Notes under the pieces: model-generated
The model's input: only the letters and a program-made list of their open reading frames with translations
Databases searched by the model: none
Told to the model about the DNA's origin: nothing
Assembly (NCBI RefSeq): GCF_008831285.2
Contig: NC_045138.2
Coordinates: forward strand, 6,913,205 to 6,973,204
Length of the DNA stretch: 60,000 nucleotides
Direction of reading: 5' to 3'
Origin: Nymphaea colorata
Taxonomy: Eukaryota > Streptophyta > Magnoliopsida > Nymphaeales > Nymphaeaceae
Program-made: the position numbers and the translations under genes
In this document: positions 24,380 to 36,159 of the stretch, in pieces
Layout: the number at the start of each line of letters is the position of its first letter
Position numbering within the stretch: position 1 is the stretch's first letter

Positions 24380-24798
24380 AAAAAAATGTAAGTCTTTACT
24401 ACTGTGCAAAAAATGTTAGTAAACGTATACGTCCATACGTCGTTAGTATATAAAGTTGTACCAATATTAAAGCAAATGTCAGTAAATGCAAAATTAGAGT
24501 GATGTTTAGTAGACGTTGGCAAAAATTTTTTTACTGATGACCGAAAAGTCAGTATATATTTGCTTCTCACTGACGTTTATTAATGCCAGAAAAGGCAAGC
24601 CTACACTGGCATTCTCCAAAATGTCAATAAATGTATGATTACATTAATGTCCTTTGCATAAACGTCAGTAGTAGTTTTGCTGACAATATCTGGACTAATG
24701 TTTAACAGCAAATGTCAGTAAAACCTTCACAAATGTTATTAAGAGATTTAGTGACGTTTTTTTTTGTTCACGCCAATAAATCTATATATTTTGTGGTG
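24380..24798. mobile_element. CACTA-like remnant with AAATGTCAGTAAA subterminal repeats
   Basis: Many short units of the form AAATGTCAGTAAA / AACGTCAGTA / TTACTGACG in both orientations, ending near ATATTTTGTGGTG, a near match to the inverted CACTACAAAA terminus. Subterminal repeats of this kind are typical of En/Spm (CACTA) elements. No transposase ORF. Confidence 0.5.
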
Positions 24799-25530
24799 CT
24801 CTAAATAATGGTGCCAACGTGTAACTTAAAACAACACAAAGGTCGTTTTCTAAATCTTATAAAATAAGTTCTGAATATTGAAGAGACATGACTTTTATTC
24901 ATACTTAATTTTTCAACCCTTACAAAATAATTTGTAAACATCAAGAAACATGTACATAGATTTTCAACCACAGAAATTGCACGTCTCAGTACTTTTTTAT
25001 TGAAGCATTTTGGACATTTTTCATTCATTTAGTTTAATAAAAAAAAACTTAAAATCTCCATATGACTTATCTAATAGACAAGAGAAACCTGAACATTGCA
25101 TATAATGTATGATATGTACATGATACTTACGTTAACTAAACCATCCAGAGACATTTTTAGCCTGGTTGAATAAAATTAGTGCAATCAAACACGTTTCCAG
25201 CGTTCATGATAAAAAAGTACTGATGAATTTTTAATTTTTTTTACATAATTGGATATATCCATGAAAAATATATTGGTTTACTTTTATTGCTGATATGAAG
25301 CTTCCGATATCTGTGAAGTTTATGGGTAATGCTTCTTTTGCTAATCAATGTTGTTATGGTTATGCATGAATTTGGAAAGTTTTAAAAGACTTTTGCCTTT
25401 CTAATGTCGTTAGTGCAGCCAGCATGCTTAGGTTTTATTTGTCGATATATTTAAAGCATTCAATCTTTTCAAAGGCTCATTAATCACGTAAATATGTAAA
25501 AACATTTTATCTCTGTTGGCATCTCCTATC
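24799..25530. other. AT-rich stretch, nothing recognised
   Basis: No coding frame of interest, no tandem repeat and no clear element ends. Confidence 0.3.
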
Positions 25531-25874
25531 TATGGTCACATAAAACTCGTTTTTTAGAAAAAATGTGTTAAATTAAATGGCCATTTAAAACTTAAAAAAA
25601 TGTTAAAAATGAAAAAAAAAAATGTTTTTTTTTCAATTTTTAATGCCACAGTTTTTTTTTTCATTTCTTATTTTTTATTTGTTGTAAATCTTTACTTATC
25701 TTTTGATGTTTGTGTTATTAGTTTCTCACACATTTTGTTTCCCCTTATTCTTTAGTTTTTTATAATTTTTAAAATTTTACCGTATTTTTTTCATATTTTT
25801 TTTTTCAAGTTCGCCATATTATACTCGAAAAAAACCTCATCATTTAAAACTCCGATACATTATCTGTGACTATG
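25531..25874. mobile_element. AT-rich hAT-type MITE
   Basis: The ends are TATGGTCACATAAAA and TTATCTGTGACTATG, with 8-bp target duplication CTCCTATC at 25523-25530 and CTCCTATT at 25875-25882 (7 of 8). Inside, AGTTTCTCACA and TCTTTTGATGTTTGTGTTATT match the inverted sequence at 35930-35960. Same family as 1924-2263 and 30086-30502. Confidence 0.78.
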
Positions 25875-26299
25875 CTCCTATTCTTATTTGCACTCACTTA
25901 AGAGTTAGCAAACAAAGGCAGGAAAAAAGAAGGGGGGGAATTAACTCAAACTACCAAAACTAAATTATGTTTGATTTGGAGGGAAACATGTAGAAAGTAA
26001 GATATCATACTCATTTCTAAAGACTAATCGAGGGTAATCCAATAATGACATTTTTGAATTCTCATAAACTCCTACATATAAGGGATTGTTCCCTTGAATG
26101 AAGAAATATGCTTTTTAGAACTTCATTCACCTTGACTTGCTGAACTACTTGATGCATCATACTAAAAAAGAACAAGCTTGACGTGATTGAAGCTAGTAGA
26201 CATCAATGCTCACATACATAAACCCAATATAAGTGAGGGTAGATGCAGTAGTCCTATACTTTTTGAAGACAATGAGGTGAAATCTAAAATGAGATGGCC

Positions 26300-26426
26300 C
26301 AGTGGGGGAGCTAGAAATTCGTAGCTGAGGGAACACTAATATGTAAAAAACTAAAAATAAATTATGTTTCTTTATTTGTAAAATTTTTGGGCTGCCCACA
26401 CCAGCTATAACGTAGCTCCGCCACTG
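26300..26426. mobile_element. 127-bp hAT-type MITE, CAGTGGCGGAGCTA family
   Basis: Left end CAGTGGGGGAGCTAG and right end TAGCTCCGCCACTG, with 8-bp target duplication AGATGGCC at 26292-26299 and AGAGGGCC at 26427-26434 (7 of 8). It is too short to code for anything. Confidence 0.85.
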
Positions 26427-26693
26427 AGAGGGCCAGATGACCACATTTTTGTCATTTCACTTAGCCTGGTGTTTTGAAATTTGGATTTCAGCTCTTTTAA
26501 AGATGTCCACATACTATGATTATATGAATTGGGTAGTGAAGTTAATGTCTTAAGGAGAAAGTAGTTTCCAATAAAGTATTAAATTAAAAAGCAAGTTTGG
26601 CACTAAATATGTTTAGTCTTATGAATCCATTTTAAATATATTTTTAATCTAAATGACTGTTATATATTCGAGAAAATGATGAACAGAATACTT

Positions 26694-26770
26694 AATGGCA
26701 GAACTAGGTGTGGGCTTGTGTGGACAGCTGCCCACACAAACGCATATTTTATTTCATTTACATATTTGTC
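26694..26770. mobile_element. Left-end fragment related to the CAGTGGCGGAGCTA MITE
   Basis: Reads AATGGCAGAACTAGGTGTGG and then CAGCTGCCCACAC, similar to the GGGCTGCCCACACCAGC block inside 26300-26426. Confidence 0.4.
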
Positions 26771-27029
26771 AAAGATTAGACCCTATTTTACATGTAACTC
26801 ACATATTACTCTTGCCAAACATTAACTTGGTCTCTAAAATTCAAATCCAAAATCAAATCAAAGAACTACTTCAATTAAATCACATATAATCAAACAATGG
26901 ATCCAATTTTAGTCTGAATCGTGAGAGGGAAAAACCAAGAGAAAAGAGGTGGGAAAGTGATGGTAGCATCTGAATTTTCTAAATTTTATGGAGATGAAAT
27001 GATGGTGGCGAGACTTGAGGGCTAATCCG

Positions 27030-27480
27030 AAGGAGGTGTCCAAATGGATCTGAATCTGATCCGGATAAAACCATTTGTCAACCCCAACTTGCAACGGATC
27101 CACAAAGAAGTTTGGTTCAAATCTTTGTCCGGTGAAGGTCCAGATCCAACTAATCAGAACGAGGTGTCCGGATGGATCTGATCACAACGAGGCATCCAAA
27201 TGGATCTGAACCTGATCCAGATAAAACCATTTGTCAACCCCAACTTGAACGTAGTTGCACGTGCATCCACAAAGCAGTTTGGTTCAAATCTTTGTCCCGT
27301 GAAGATCCAGATCCAACTAATCAGAGCGAGGTGTCCGGATGGATCTGAATCTGATCCACATAGGACCCATTTCTTATCTTCCAAATTGGTCCTAGTTTCA
27401 CATGCATGATGCATCGACTTGATCGGCTTGGTTCAAGTCCATACCCAGAGAAGATCCAGATCCAACAAGTTGCAGACCGA
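27030..27480. repeat. Three-copy imperfect tandem repeat upstream of the SDH7-like gene
   Basis: The block GGTTCAAATCTTTGTCC...GAAGATCCAGATCCAAC recurs at about 27112, 27275 and 27425, and GAGGTGTCC...ATGGATCTGAA recurs at about 27033, 27161/27190 and 27328. Spacing is about 140-163 bp. The array stops about 110 bp before the start codon. Confidence 0.85.
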
Positions 27481-27591
27481 GACACCGAGTTAGGAACCCA
27501 TGGAGTTGAAAACACAGCACCCAGGGCCGTTCTCAACTGCTCAAGCCCTCTCCTCTCTCTCTCTCTCTCCTGTTTCCCTGCATCAGCAGGA

Positions 27592-27648
27592 ATGGCGATG
27601 ATGTCCTTCTTCTCAAGAAGCAAGCTGCTTTCGCATCTCCATCCACAG
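27592..27648 (+). CDS. SDH7: SDH7-like exon 1
   Basis: 19 codons from ATG to CACAG|GT, phase 0. It encodes the putative mitochondrial targeting sequence. A second ATG lies two codons downstream, in context GCGATGATG. Confidence 0.75.
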
Positions 27649-30600
27649 GTCTCCCTTATATTCCTCCCTCCCTCTCTTGTTTCGTTCCCTATCTGGGTTT
27701 TACGTGCTCACTTTGGGACGTTTTTGTGCCTTTTGGGTCTGGCGAGATCAGCAAGGGAGTACAGGAGCGAATCCGCCGTCGTCTCTTCACTCGCGGGCCC
27801 TCCACATTGAGCTTGGTGCTCGCGAGAAAGCTGTGAGTCACATCCCCAACAAAGCCTATTGAACAAATCGAATCTATTTGTTTTTTATTTGATCTTTGTT
27901 GGGTATTCTAGTTTTTCCCTTGAAATTGTTTCTGTTGCATATTCCAGGATATTACGCCTTTTTTTACTCGACCATCCTAGGCAGATACTCCTTTTTCCGA
28001 CTTCACTTAGTGCTATATGATAGAACTTTAGCTTCTGCGTCTTTTTTGATTTTGATGAGGAATGAATTTGGTGGTATGTAGTTCTGTCAATAATGGTTTG
28101 ACTCAAGTGGGAGGGTTGGCTACAGATAGCGTATTTGCTTGTTTCTTTTGTAGATTGATCGGCTATTCGAATTGCAGAATGATTACATTTTTTGAATCCG
28201 TATGAACACCAACTCTTTGTTTTTCTTTTCACTTTCTGTGTAAGGCGGAGGGTACCTGATTTCCTGATTCTTTTTATTTGGAGAACTCATTGTTCAGTCT
28301 GTAGGTGGTTTTGAGCCATTTAAATCACGAAGTGCTTTGATAACCACCCATCTGAATTGTGATTTAAGAGATTGTTGCCTTGATTTTCATTAGCTTGTTG
28401 ATCGTTTTTGTTACTTTCTAAATCACGGTGAACGACGGCAAACTTCGAGCCACTGATAAAATTAAAACTTAAAAGATAATTTCTTGCTTATTAAAACTTT
28501 ATCTGTTTTCTTGGATTTTGCTTAAGAGAAATCTGCTGTTCTGCTTTTTCTTGTTTCTTTTTTGGTTCATTAAGATGTGCTCAATTCTTCATAATTATGA
28601 TATTTTGAAAAATCGCAAGTTTTTTTTTTTTGAAGTTCTCAGTTCTCACAAACCTGTGATTTTCTGAAGGCATAACTGGTAACTATGCTTATGGATTGTC
28701 TTTCACCATCGACAAGTCATCTTTTTAATCATGTGGGGATTATGTCAGCTTAACTAAATGAAGCTCTTCAGGTGGTGAGGTAAAACTGCAACAGTATGTA
28801 TTGAAAGGACTTGTGTGTCTAAGTTTTGTTGCCTAGCAAGGTATAACTGTATAAGGAGACAGTGGTATTAGATCCTTGTATTGTTTGTTTGATATCATAC
28901 AAAATTCTAGACGTAGTTTCATGACTCTTTTAGACTGATTGGAGAATGGGACAGATCATCACATGCTTGCCTTTTTTCTTTTCTTATTGGTTCTGTTTCC
29001 TTTCCCTTTCTTGCATTTGGTGTAATCTGATGTATATGGTGAAAAAGAGAGCGTGATTCTTATTTGGTTTGTAAATAGCTGTTCTAGTGGAGTAGGGAGG
29101 AATTATTCATGCTGTGGCAGACTGTGAAAAATTTGTGGATTTTGTTCATTTTGTTCTTCAATACTTCAAATTTGATAGATATGTTGTGTTATGTTGAAGT
29201 GGTTTATATCGAGCTTTGTTGTGCTTCAATAGAAAGGGTGATGTCATGATATTAGCAGATGTTATAATTTGCTTACCAATTTTTTCATATGCTTTTAGTT
29301 TTGGTGATTGTTTAATATCACTATCACAGATATCACAATGTTGCGATATTAATGAGAAGAATGAGAAAAAAGAAAAAAAGCGAAAAAGCATGTTTTTTGC
29401 AAAGAACGTGAAAATAAGTTTGTGCTGTTTTGACGAATGAACTAGTTGATGTAGTACTCCTGATTTCCAATTCGTTCTTCTTTTTTGTAAACATATGAGT
29501 GTATATTGCGTACGTGAATTTGATTAAATATTCCTGTAGGATCTTGCTTCCTGGTAGTTTCCTTACTTAATTCTGATCATTGATGTTTCCTGAATATGTA
29601 TTGCATTCTATTTTTAAATTCATGTAGACTTAGATAATGCTGAAAATGTCCGTCTCTAAGGAAAATCATGCTTTCTCAGATTACACAGCGACAGATTTAT
29701 ATTTTGAGCAGCATCCGCTGCAACCACTTCACCAAAAAAACAAAAGAACAAGGAAAATACTTCTAATCTTCATATCTTTTCCTTCTTGATAGCTTTTACA
29801 AGAAGATCCTGCATTGAAGAGGTTCAAGTCACATAAGAGAAATGTGTGGCGATTGAAAAGGCTTGGAGATGCTCTCACAATTGTTGTTGTTGCAGGTACA
29901 CTTGCCCATGTCTTATATGCATGAATTAACCTAATCGTGCATTACTTGGAGATTCTAACTTATCATGCCACAATTTTATTTTCTTTGATTTCTGGAACTG
30001 ATCAATGGTTATAATGTAAAGTTGCTTATTTTTAATAACTGGTAGTGTGAGGATGCTGTTTTCTAGGAAGGAATGTTGTTTGAGCCATTGTCACAAACAT
30101 GGCTTTCGTCTTGAGAAAAACATGGTATTAATGTTTAAAAAAGGAAAGCACAAAGAAAGGGGAAAAAACGTGTTTTTTTGAAAAAATGGTAAAAGTTAAT
30201 TTAAGATTTTTTTTTTCACATTTTCCTCATTCTTTTCGTTTTTCTCTTTTTTGATGTTAACATCATCATGGATTAAACTTTAAATTTGAAGTAAATTATG
30301 TATCATCACTTTTATTATCATTAAAAATAATTTTTTTATGCCTTCTTATTAGTTTATCATTTATTTTATTTTATCCAATTTTAGGACAATTTATTTTTTT
30401 ACAAAAATTGCCAAGATTTTCCTAAAAACAAACTTTGCTGAAAAAAAAAACCCGAGAAAAACCTCGCTGTTAAAAAACCCAAGAACGAAATTTGTGATAA
30501 TAGTTGGAGCCATAGAGGCAAAGTGAGGCTTTGAGCCTATTACGAGGTGAGGCGGTGAAGTGTACACTTCAAGATCAAAGTTCAAACAAGTAAAACATAT

Positions 30601-32176
30601 AATATCAATAGAAGTAATGAAAAAAAAAGGACAAAGAACAACCAAAGTCACACATATATAGCTAAACACCAATATGGAAACCAGCATTTAATCACCTTAA
30701 TAAATATCTAAGAATTAGATAACACAAACAAATCATATTTGACAAAATATGTCAAACAAATACACAATGCAGCAGACATGCACAGGATCTTCTTCGGTCT
30801 TCATGCAGGGCATGGTTCATAGCAAATCTTCTTCAGGTTCCAGTGCAGCTTCAGAGAAAGAAAAAGAGGGGGGCTGACGTGGACCCTATGAGTCTTTAAA
30901 CCATAATTTTTTTACATACACGGATTGTAATGTTCCATTTTGTTTTTTACAGCTTTCCCAATTTTAAAACATCAAAAAGCACATGCATATTGATGGTGTT
31001 TTCCTTGCCCCCAGAAGGATACATTTTTTTGTTCTCACAATAATATTGCAATAATTGATAAATTCGTTTTGGCATAAATAAAAAATCTCACAATATTTTC
31101 CCCATAACCACGTCTTTTTAATTTTTGGCAATAAATGGTAAATTGAAAAACTTAGCAATATTTGTGACTATGGTTAAGACACATGAATCATAAAAACATA
31201 AATGCATCCTGCAAAATACGACGTTATTGGAAGCTGCTTTCTAGTTTATACATAAATGCTCGTTGTCTGGAATATTCAGCTAAATTACTTGAGGGTTCCC
31301 AATGTGTGAAGAATGTTGACTTTATGGGATGCTTGGTCCTTTGTGTTTGGTTCCATGACTTTTGTTGATAAATAATTTCAAACCATTTATCCTTTCCTCT
31401 CTTATATTCTACTCATTTTAACTCCTTATATGTGTTTGTCAAGTGAAAATCTTCTCTTTGGGATGAATGAAGTTGAGGTTCTACAATCTATTGATTGAAT
31501 CCCTTTCTTGTTGCTGATTGGATTTGCCTGTGGACTCGACTACCCATGTTTTACAGCCCCCAAGGCATTTTTCGTGTGATTTTGTAATCTATGAAATTGA
31601 AATTAAAAAAAAAAACATCCATGTGCTAAGGTTTGTTATTTTTTTAAAATGGTCAGCTTGTGGATCTTCGCCATTGACTTGGTTATGAAGCATTGAACAA
31701 TTTGAAAGGAAAATTGTTCCCAAAAGTACTGTCATATGCATAACAAACTGTAGCTATATACATGCAATTAATATTAATTTTTCAACTGTCAGCTTGATAT
31801 TTTTGAACTTTCCATAGTGAGATAATAAATGAGAGGATAGCTGGTGCTTGTGCTTGATGTTCATATTAGTCGACCTTGTCAAATTCTAACCTTCAAGGCG
31901 TCTTTTGAAATGATATTCTGCCGACAATGGTAAACTGTTTGTGCTTTCTAAAGTAAAATGTTTTCCTCCGCTAGGTAAATCTTGCTCATCTGACTGTTGC
32001 AGGACTTTCATTTTCTGTAAACTGCTGATCTTGGATTTTGGAATGAGCCCATCGTAGGTAGTCTTCTTAGGTTTGCTTCATGTGTTATGTTTATCTCAGG
32101 CTGTTGCTGGGAGATATACGTCAGGGCTGAGATGAAGAAGGCAGCTCGCGAGAAAGAGCAGACTCATGATGGCTAA
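27592..32176 (+). CDS. SDH7: SDH7-like small mitochondrial protein (putative plant complex II subunit)
   Basis: Four exons join in phase: 27592-27648, 27752-27832, 29793-29895 and 32100-32176. They give 105 residues ending at TAA 32174-32176. All junctions are GT-AG. The N-terminus [16 protein letters not shown] is basic and serine-rich, like a mitochondrial presequence. It is followed by [20 protein letters not shown], then [18 protein letters not shown], a short hydrophobic segment [14 protein letters not shown] and a charged tail. From memory this matches the plant-specific protein annotated as succinate dehydrogenase subunit 7, a small accessory protein of mitochondrial complex II; the family name should be confirmed. 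The frame is intact. An AG-bounded exon 2 start at 27752 is preferred because only it keeps phase 0. A CT-rich tract just upstream (27553-27570) is a typical plant 5' leader feature. Intron 3 carries a hAT MITE. Confidence 0.78.
27752..27832 (+). CDS. SDH7: SDH7-like exon 2
   Basis: 27 codons, phase 0, ending in IELGAREKA at GCT|GTGAGT. The short intron 1 is only 103 bp. Confidence 0.75.
29793..29895 (+). CDS. SDH7: SDH7-like exon 3 (most conserved part)
   Basis: 103 nt, from GATAG|CTTTTACAAG to GCAG|GTACAC. It reads [19 protein letters not shown] and then [15 protein letters not shown], ending one base into a Gly codon. Confidence 0.85.
30086..30502. mobile_element. AT-rich hAT-type MITE in SDH7-like intron 3
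   Basis: The ends are CATTGTCACAAAC and TTTGTGATAATA, with 8-bp target duplication GTTTGAGC at 30078-30085 and GTTGGAGC at 30503-30510 (7 of 8). The interior is A/T-rich. Same family as 1924-2263 and 25531-25874. Confidence 0.8.
32100..32176 (+). CDS. SDH7: SDH7-like exon 4
   Basis: Begins after CTCAG, completes the Gly codon and reads [20 protein letters not shown] to the stop. It ends the hydrophobic segment and gives a basic tail. Confidence 0.8.
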
Positions 32177-33480
32177 TGATGCTTGTTCTTTGCGAGCCTA
32201 TCAAGTTCGTTTGCTGTTGGTGTGTCTGTGTACTGCTAATAAAAGTAATACCCTGCTACAAAACAGTTTTTGAAGTCATATAGGCACCCCAGACCTGTCT
32301 GTGGCAGACATGTTCTATATGGAGCTTGACTTACGGTACTGTGTATGTCTATTGCTACTACATTTCACCTTGTTGCGTCAATAATACTTTGTGAAACCAT
32401 CGTCCCTTCTTTGTCTCTGCAACTTAAAGAGTCTTTTTTTTTTAATGTTTCTAGTTTAAATCTTGTCAAACATGTGCGGGTGCTTCAGATCTACTTTCTA
32501 TTGCGGAAAAGAGTAAAATCTCTATATACAAGTTGAAAATTTACCGTTGGCTCCACAATTTTCACAAAATTATAGACCGTGGTGCATGGTGGCAGCATTG
32601 TGGTCACCTGCTTAAACTAGCAACCATGCCATATGGACCAGATCTCTCTAATTTGTGCCAATCCATGCACCTTGGGAACTTCTGCAGATAGGTGTTTACA
32701 TTCTCATTGACCTGTTCTTTTTCGCTTTCTGGAGTGGATGCTAAGAAGTTCTGCGATTCACTAATCTTGATTCAAAAAGTTTTGACTTCGAAGCTCTTCT
32801 CAATTCCTCACCCTTCGCTGGCAACGTTGCCATGATGGAGAGATGTGAACTGAGAAAGAAGACTCTGGGATGTGGCTGTATGCCTCTGATAATGGAATGA
32901 AAGAAAGTTAAGATCCTTGCTGTGTCTGACGAGTATTTATGTGAGCGAAGTACTCTTTTAGTATTGTGGCAACATGAGTAGACCAAGAATGCCAGGTTGT
33001 TACGAGTTCAAAACTCACAAAGGGCATGTGAAAGCTAATGATCTTAAATCCACGAATCTATATCTAACATAACAATGATCCAGACCTAACAATTAAAGAC
33101 CTGTTAAGTCAGACCGAAGATCTGTACGTTAAAAAATTAAGGAAACCCACAAATAGTAAAAACAATCTGACGGTCTTATGGTCAAGTAAGACATGTTGGA
33201 TAGTAGTCCTGATCTCTACATCTTCAAGGGAGCTGATCTCTGAAACTTATTTTTCGGTCCAAATATGTGATTCATAGCCCTCCTAAACCCTATTATATGC
33301 AAATGGCACCCTTGCTTAATTTTGGGCTAGGGCAAAACCAGACCCTTTCACATCTGGACTATGGATTGAGCTCGAGCATTGGCCTTCTACCCCCAAACCT
33401 CAGTTTAGGGTCCTACTTATCCCTATTTGGATCCAACGTCTACTTTAGTGAATAGCCTGGTCTAGGTCGAATTGGGTCAC
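32177..33480. other. 3' flank of the SDH7-like gene, no further gene seen
   Basis: Possible 3' UTR and downstream DNA. A minus-strand frame from about 32832 starts MATLPAKGEELRRASKSK but stops at about 32741 and matches nothing I know. Confidence 0.35.
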
Positions 33481-34510
33481 CAAAACCCCATTCCCATGCC
33501 TCTCACAAACCCATACTTAAATCCAAACCCATATACATCCAAACTTTCAACCTACCCAAGCCTAGAATTATCAGAACCCAAATCCATACTCTGCAACTCA
33601 ACCGAATGTCCAGACACAATTTAACCTCTATCCAAATCTATCTATTCCTCTGTATCAAAACCCAAACCATACCCCGTTCCACCTTCCACCACACCCAATA
33701 GTAGGGCTGGGCACCTGGTATCCAAAAAAAAAAAAAAAAAAAAAAAACGTTTTATTAGGGAGCCTAATTCCATTAGAGGGGAGAAACTTGGTAAAGTGTG
33801 AAGCCTTGTCAGGTTGTTGTTAACTTGTTATCACCTCAAATTTTTCAAAAAGACTATATTCTATATATTTGGACAGATTTCTGTAATTTTGATCCATTTC
33901 TCCTTGGACTTGATAAGTGATCACATGTGTAGCACATTTCAATCTCGGACCTTAGGCCCAAGATCAATCCCAATCTAGACTTTGAATCCTATCCAAATCC
34001 CAGATCTATATCCAAGACAAACCCCTAGGTCCATATCCAACACTAAATTCCAGCTTTAGGTACAAAATAGACCCTTAGATCCACATTCAAATCCAAGTCT
34101 CAGCCACAGATTCAAAATAGATCCTTAGGTCCATATCCAAATCTAAATCTCAATCATAGATCCAAAACAGAACCTTAGATCATATCCAAATTCAAATCTC
34201 AGCCCCAGATCCAAAACAGATCATCAGATCCATATTCATAACCTATCCCCATCCATATCCGAATCCAAATTAAAGGCACAGATCTAAAATCTAATATCAG
34301 ATCCAGATTTATATCCAAATCCAAGCCCTAGATACAAAATCACACCCCAATCTGAAAAACAAAGCCAAAGTCCGTAATTAAACCTAGAAAGCAGAATCAT
34401 GGCCAAATTAAGAAACTTGATCCATAAAACCATTCATAAATCTAAATTAAATCCAAAACCAAAATTATGATCCAAACCAAAATTTCAATTCAAAATCTAA
34501 ATCGAGGTTA
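33480..34510. repeat. Long tract of imperfect about 50-bp tandem repeats
   Basis: CCATATCCAAATC, CTCAGCCCCAGATCCAAAA and CAGATCCTTAG blocks recur, most regularly at 34020-34240 with a unit near 50-60 bp. The tract is depleted of G on the plus strand. Confidence 0.8.
33724..33747. repeat. Poly(A) run of 24
   Basis: An uninterrupted run of 24 A residues interrupting a GGGCTGGGCACCTGGTATCC repeat start. Confidence 0.9.
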
Positions 34511-35140
34511 GGATATCAATTTCCGACACTATTTGGAGCTCCGCGCCTAACTTTTTTGTTTTTCTTAAATTCAATCTCGCCTCAAAAAATTTAAACTGTA
34601 TTTAAAATATATTTTGATCCCAAAACACTTATCTAACTCATAATCTGGGCCTTCGGCGTCGATAGGGACGTTGACATGGTTAACATTATATTAACAACTT
34701 ATTACCTATCCCGTTAATTTTTTGCTAAAAAATTAATTTAAATTAAATATAAACATCTTAATATATTTATGAAAACTATTTTCATATAAAATATGCTTTG
34801 ATTCAAGTTGTTTTTATAAGAAATGTAGTTTTCTTAATTATTAAAATGTTGTTTTTATGGAGGCCATTCATTTTTTTATTGTAAAAAACCTATTAAAGTC
34901 TAACAAATGACCAACTTAATATATATTTTTCATCAACATATTCTTAATATCAATAAAATTAGCTTGCCAAAAAAAAAAAAACATTTTATAGGTACCGCAG
35001 ATTCTGTACGCAATTACTTTTTACACACTTTTTTCCATCAAGTGCAGAGAAAGGTAGATGATGATTATGTTTAAGTCCATTAAATTGATGTGATGAGATC
35101 CATATCCAATGTACTACATGCGTAGCAAACAGAAAAACTT
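34511..35140. other. AT-rich gene-free DNA
   Basis: No coding frame, no element ends recognised. Confidence 0.3.
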
Positions 35141-35276
35141 CCCCACAAAAAGTTTGTGTCAAACATTTTTTGTTTTAAATCGAAATATTACCACGTTGAG
35201 CAATGGGGAGCAATTTTTTATATCAATATTGAAAACATTTTACCCATGGATAAATAAATAAAATATCTTGGCTATT
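35141..35276. repeat. Repeat shared with 47441-47580, on the left side of the receptor locus
   Basis: Shares CCCCAC, AAAAAGTTTGT, TCAAACA and then ATCAATATTGAAAACATTTT followed by ACCCATGGAT with 47441-47580, in the same order and orientation. Confidence 0.75.
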
Positions 35277-35560
35277 CGATTAAGAATTCAGATCATCGTA
35301 TCGGGATACAAGAAATGACACCCGGTCGGATTCTAACCTAAATAAACATTGAGCAAGATCGGATTTGGATTCAAGTAGTATATTGTTTTAAATAAATATA
35401 TGGTTTGGTTTTGGTTCAAAAATCAGATTGGGATTAGGATGTTAATATAAAAATCAGATTCGGATTGGATTCAAATTACCAATTTAGAATTTCGGATATG
35501 ATATAGGATTTTGTTTTTCATCCGAATTTAAATATGAATTAGAATAGGAAGACATAGAAA
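35270..35560. repeat. GGATTNGGATTCAAAT repeat tract
   Basis: Variants of ATCAGATTSGGATT recur, like the tracts at 20120-20500 and 22840-23130. Confidence 0.5.
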
Positions 35561-35794
35561 AGCAAATAAGATAAAGTATGCATCCAGTTAGTTATAATCG
35601 TCACTTGCATGCTGCGAATCGAAATTCACCTTTATATTAACTTGTCACGATAATCAGTTTGTTGCCCGTAGAACTTGGAATAATTTTCTCTTCTTCCAAA
35701 AGAAAATAGGAAAAAATATTATCTAACAAATTTTTATTAAGGATCTACTTTTTATGACCCTGGAGGAAAATTGTTGAACATCAATGAGAAATAA

Positions 35795-36157
35795 CGTCTC
35801 GAAGTTTTAAAGACAAGGTTTTTCTCAAATATAATACGGCGAACTTAAAAATGAGAAAAATATGAAAAAAAATATTTTATATTTTAAAAATTTTAAAAAA
35901 CTAAAAATAAGGAGTAAAATAAAATAAGTGAGAAACTAATAACACAAACATCAAAAGATAAAGTAGATTTTCAACAAAAATAAAAATAAAAAAATGTTTG
36001 GCATTAAAAAAACTGAAAAAAAGTGAAAAATCGGGTTAAAAACGTGTTTTTTTTCATTTTTAATGTTTTTTTTCAAAAAAATGCATTTTTTAAATTTTTA
36101 AATGGCCATTTAATTTATTGCGTTTTTGTCCAAAAAAACGTGTTTTCTGTGACTATT
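35795..36157. mobile_element. AT-rich MITE related to 25531-25874, left end unclear
   Basis: Contains AGTGAGAAACTAATAACACA followed by AACATCAAAAGATAAAG, the inverse of the core of 25531-25874, and ends ACGTGTTTTCTGTGACTAT. No target duplication was found on the left. Confidence 0.6.
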
Positions 36158-36159
36158 TA

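Noticed and set aside
24073-24570. 165-codon minus-strand open frame
   Set aside because: Overlaps CACTA-like subterminal repeats and has no recognisable domain.
33267-33455. Short plus-strand frame with a signal-peptide-like look
   Set aside because: Sits at the edge of a repeat tract, with no homology that I recognise and no start context.
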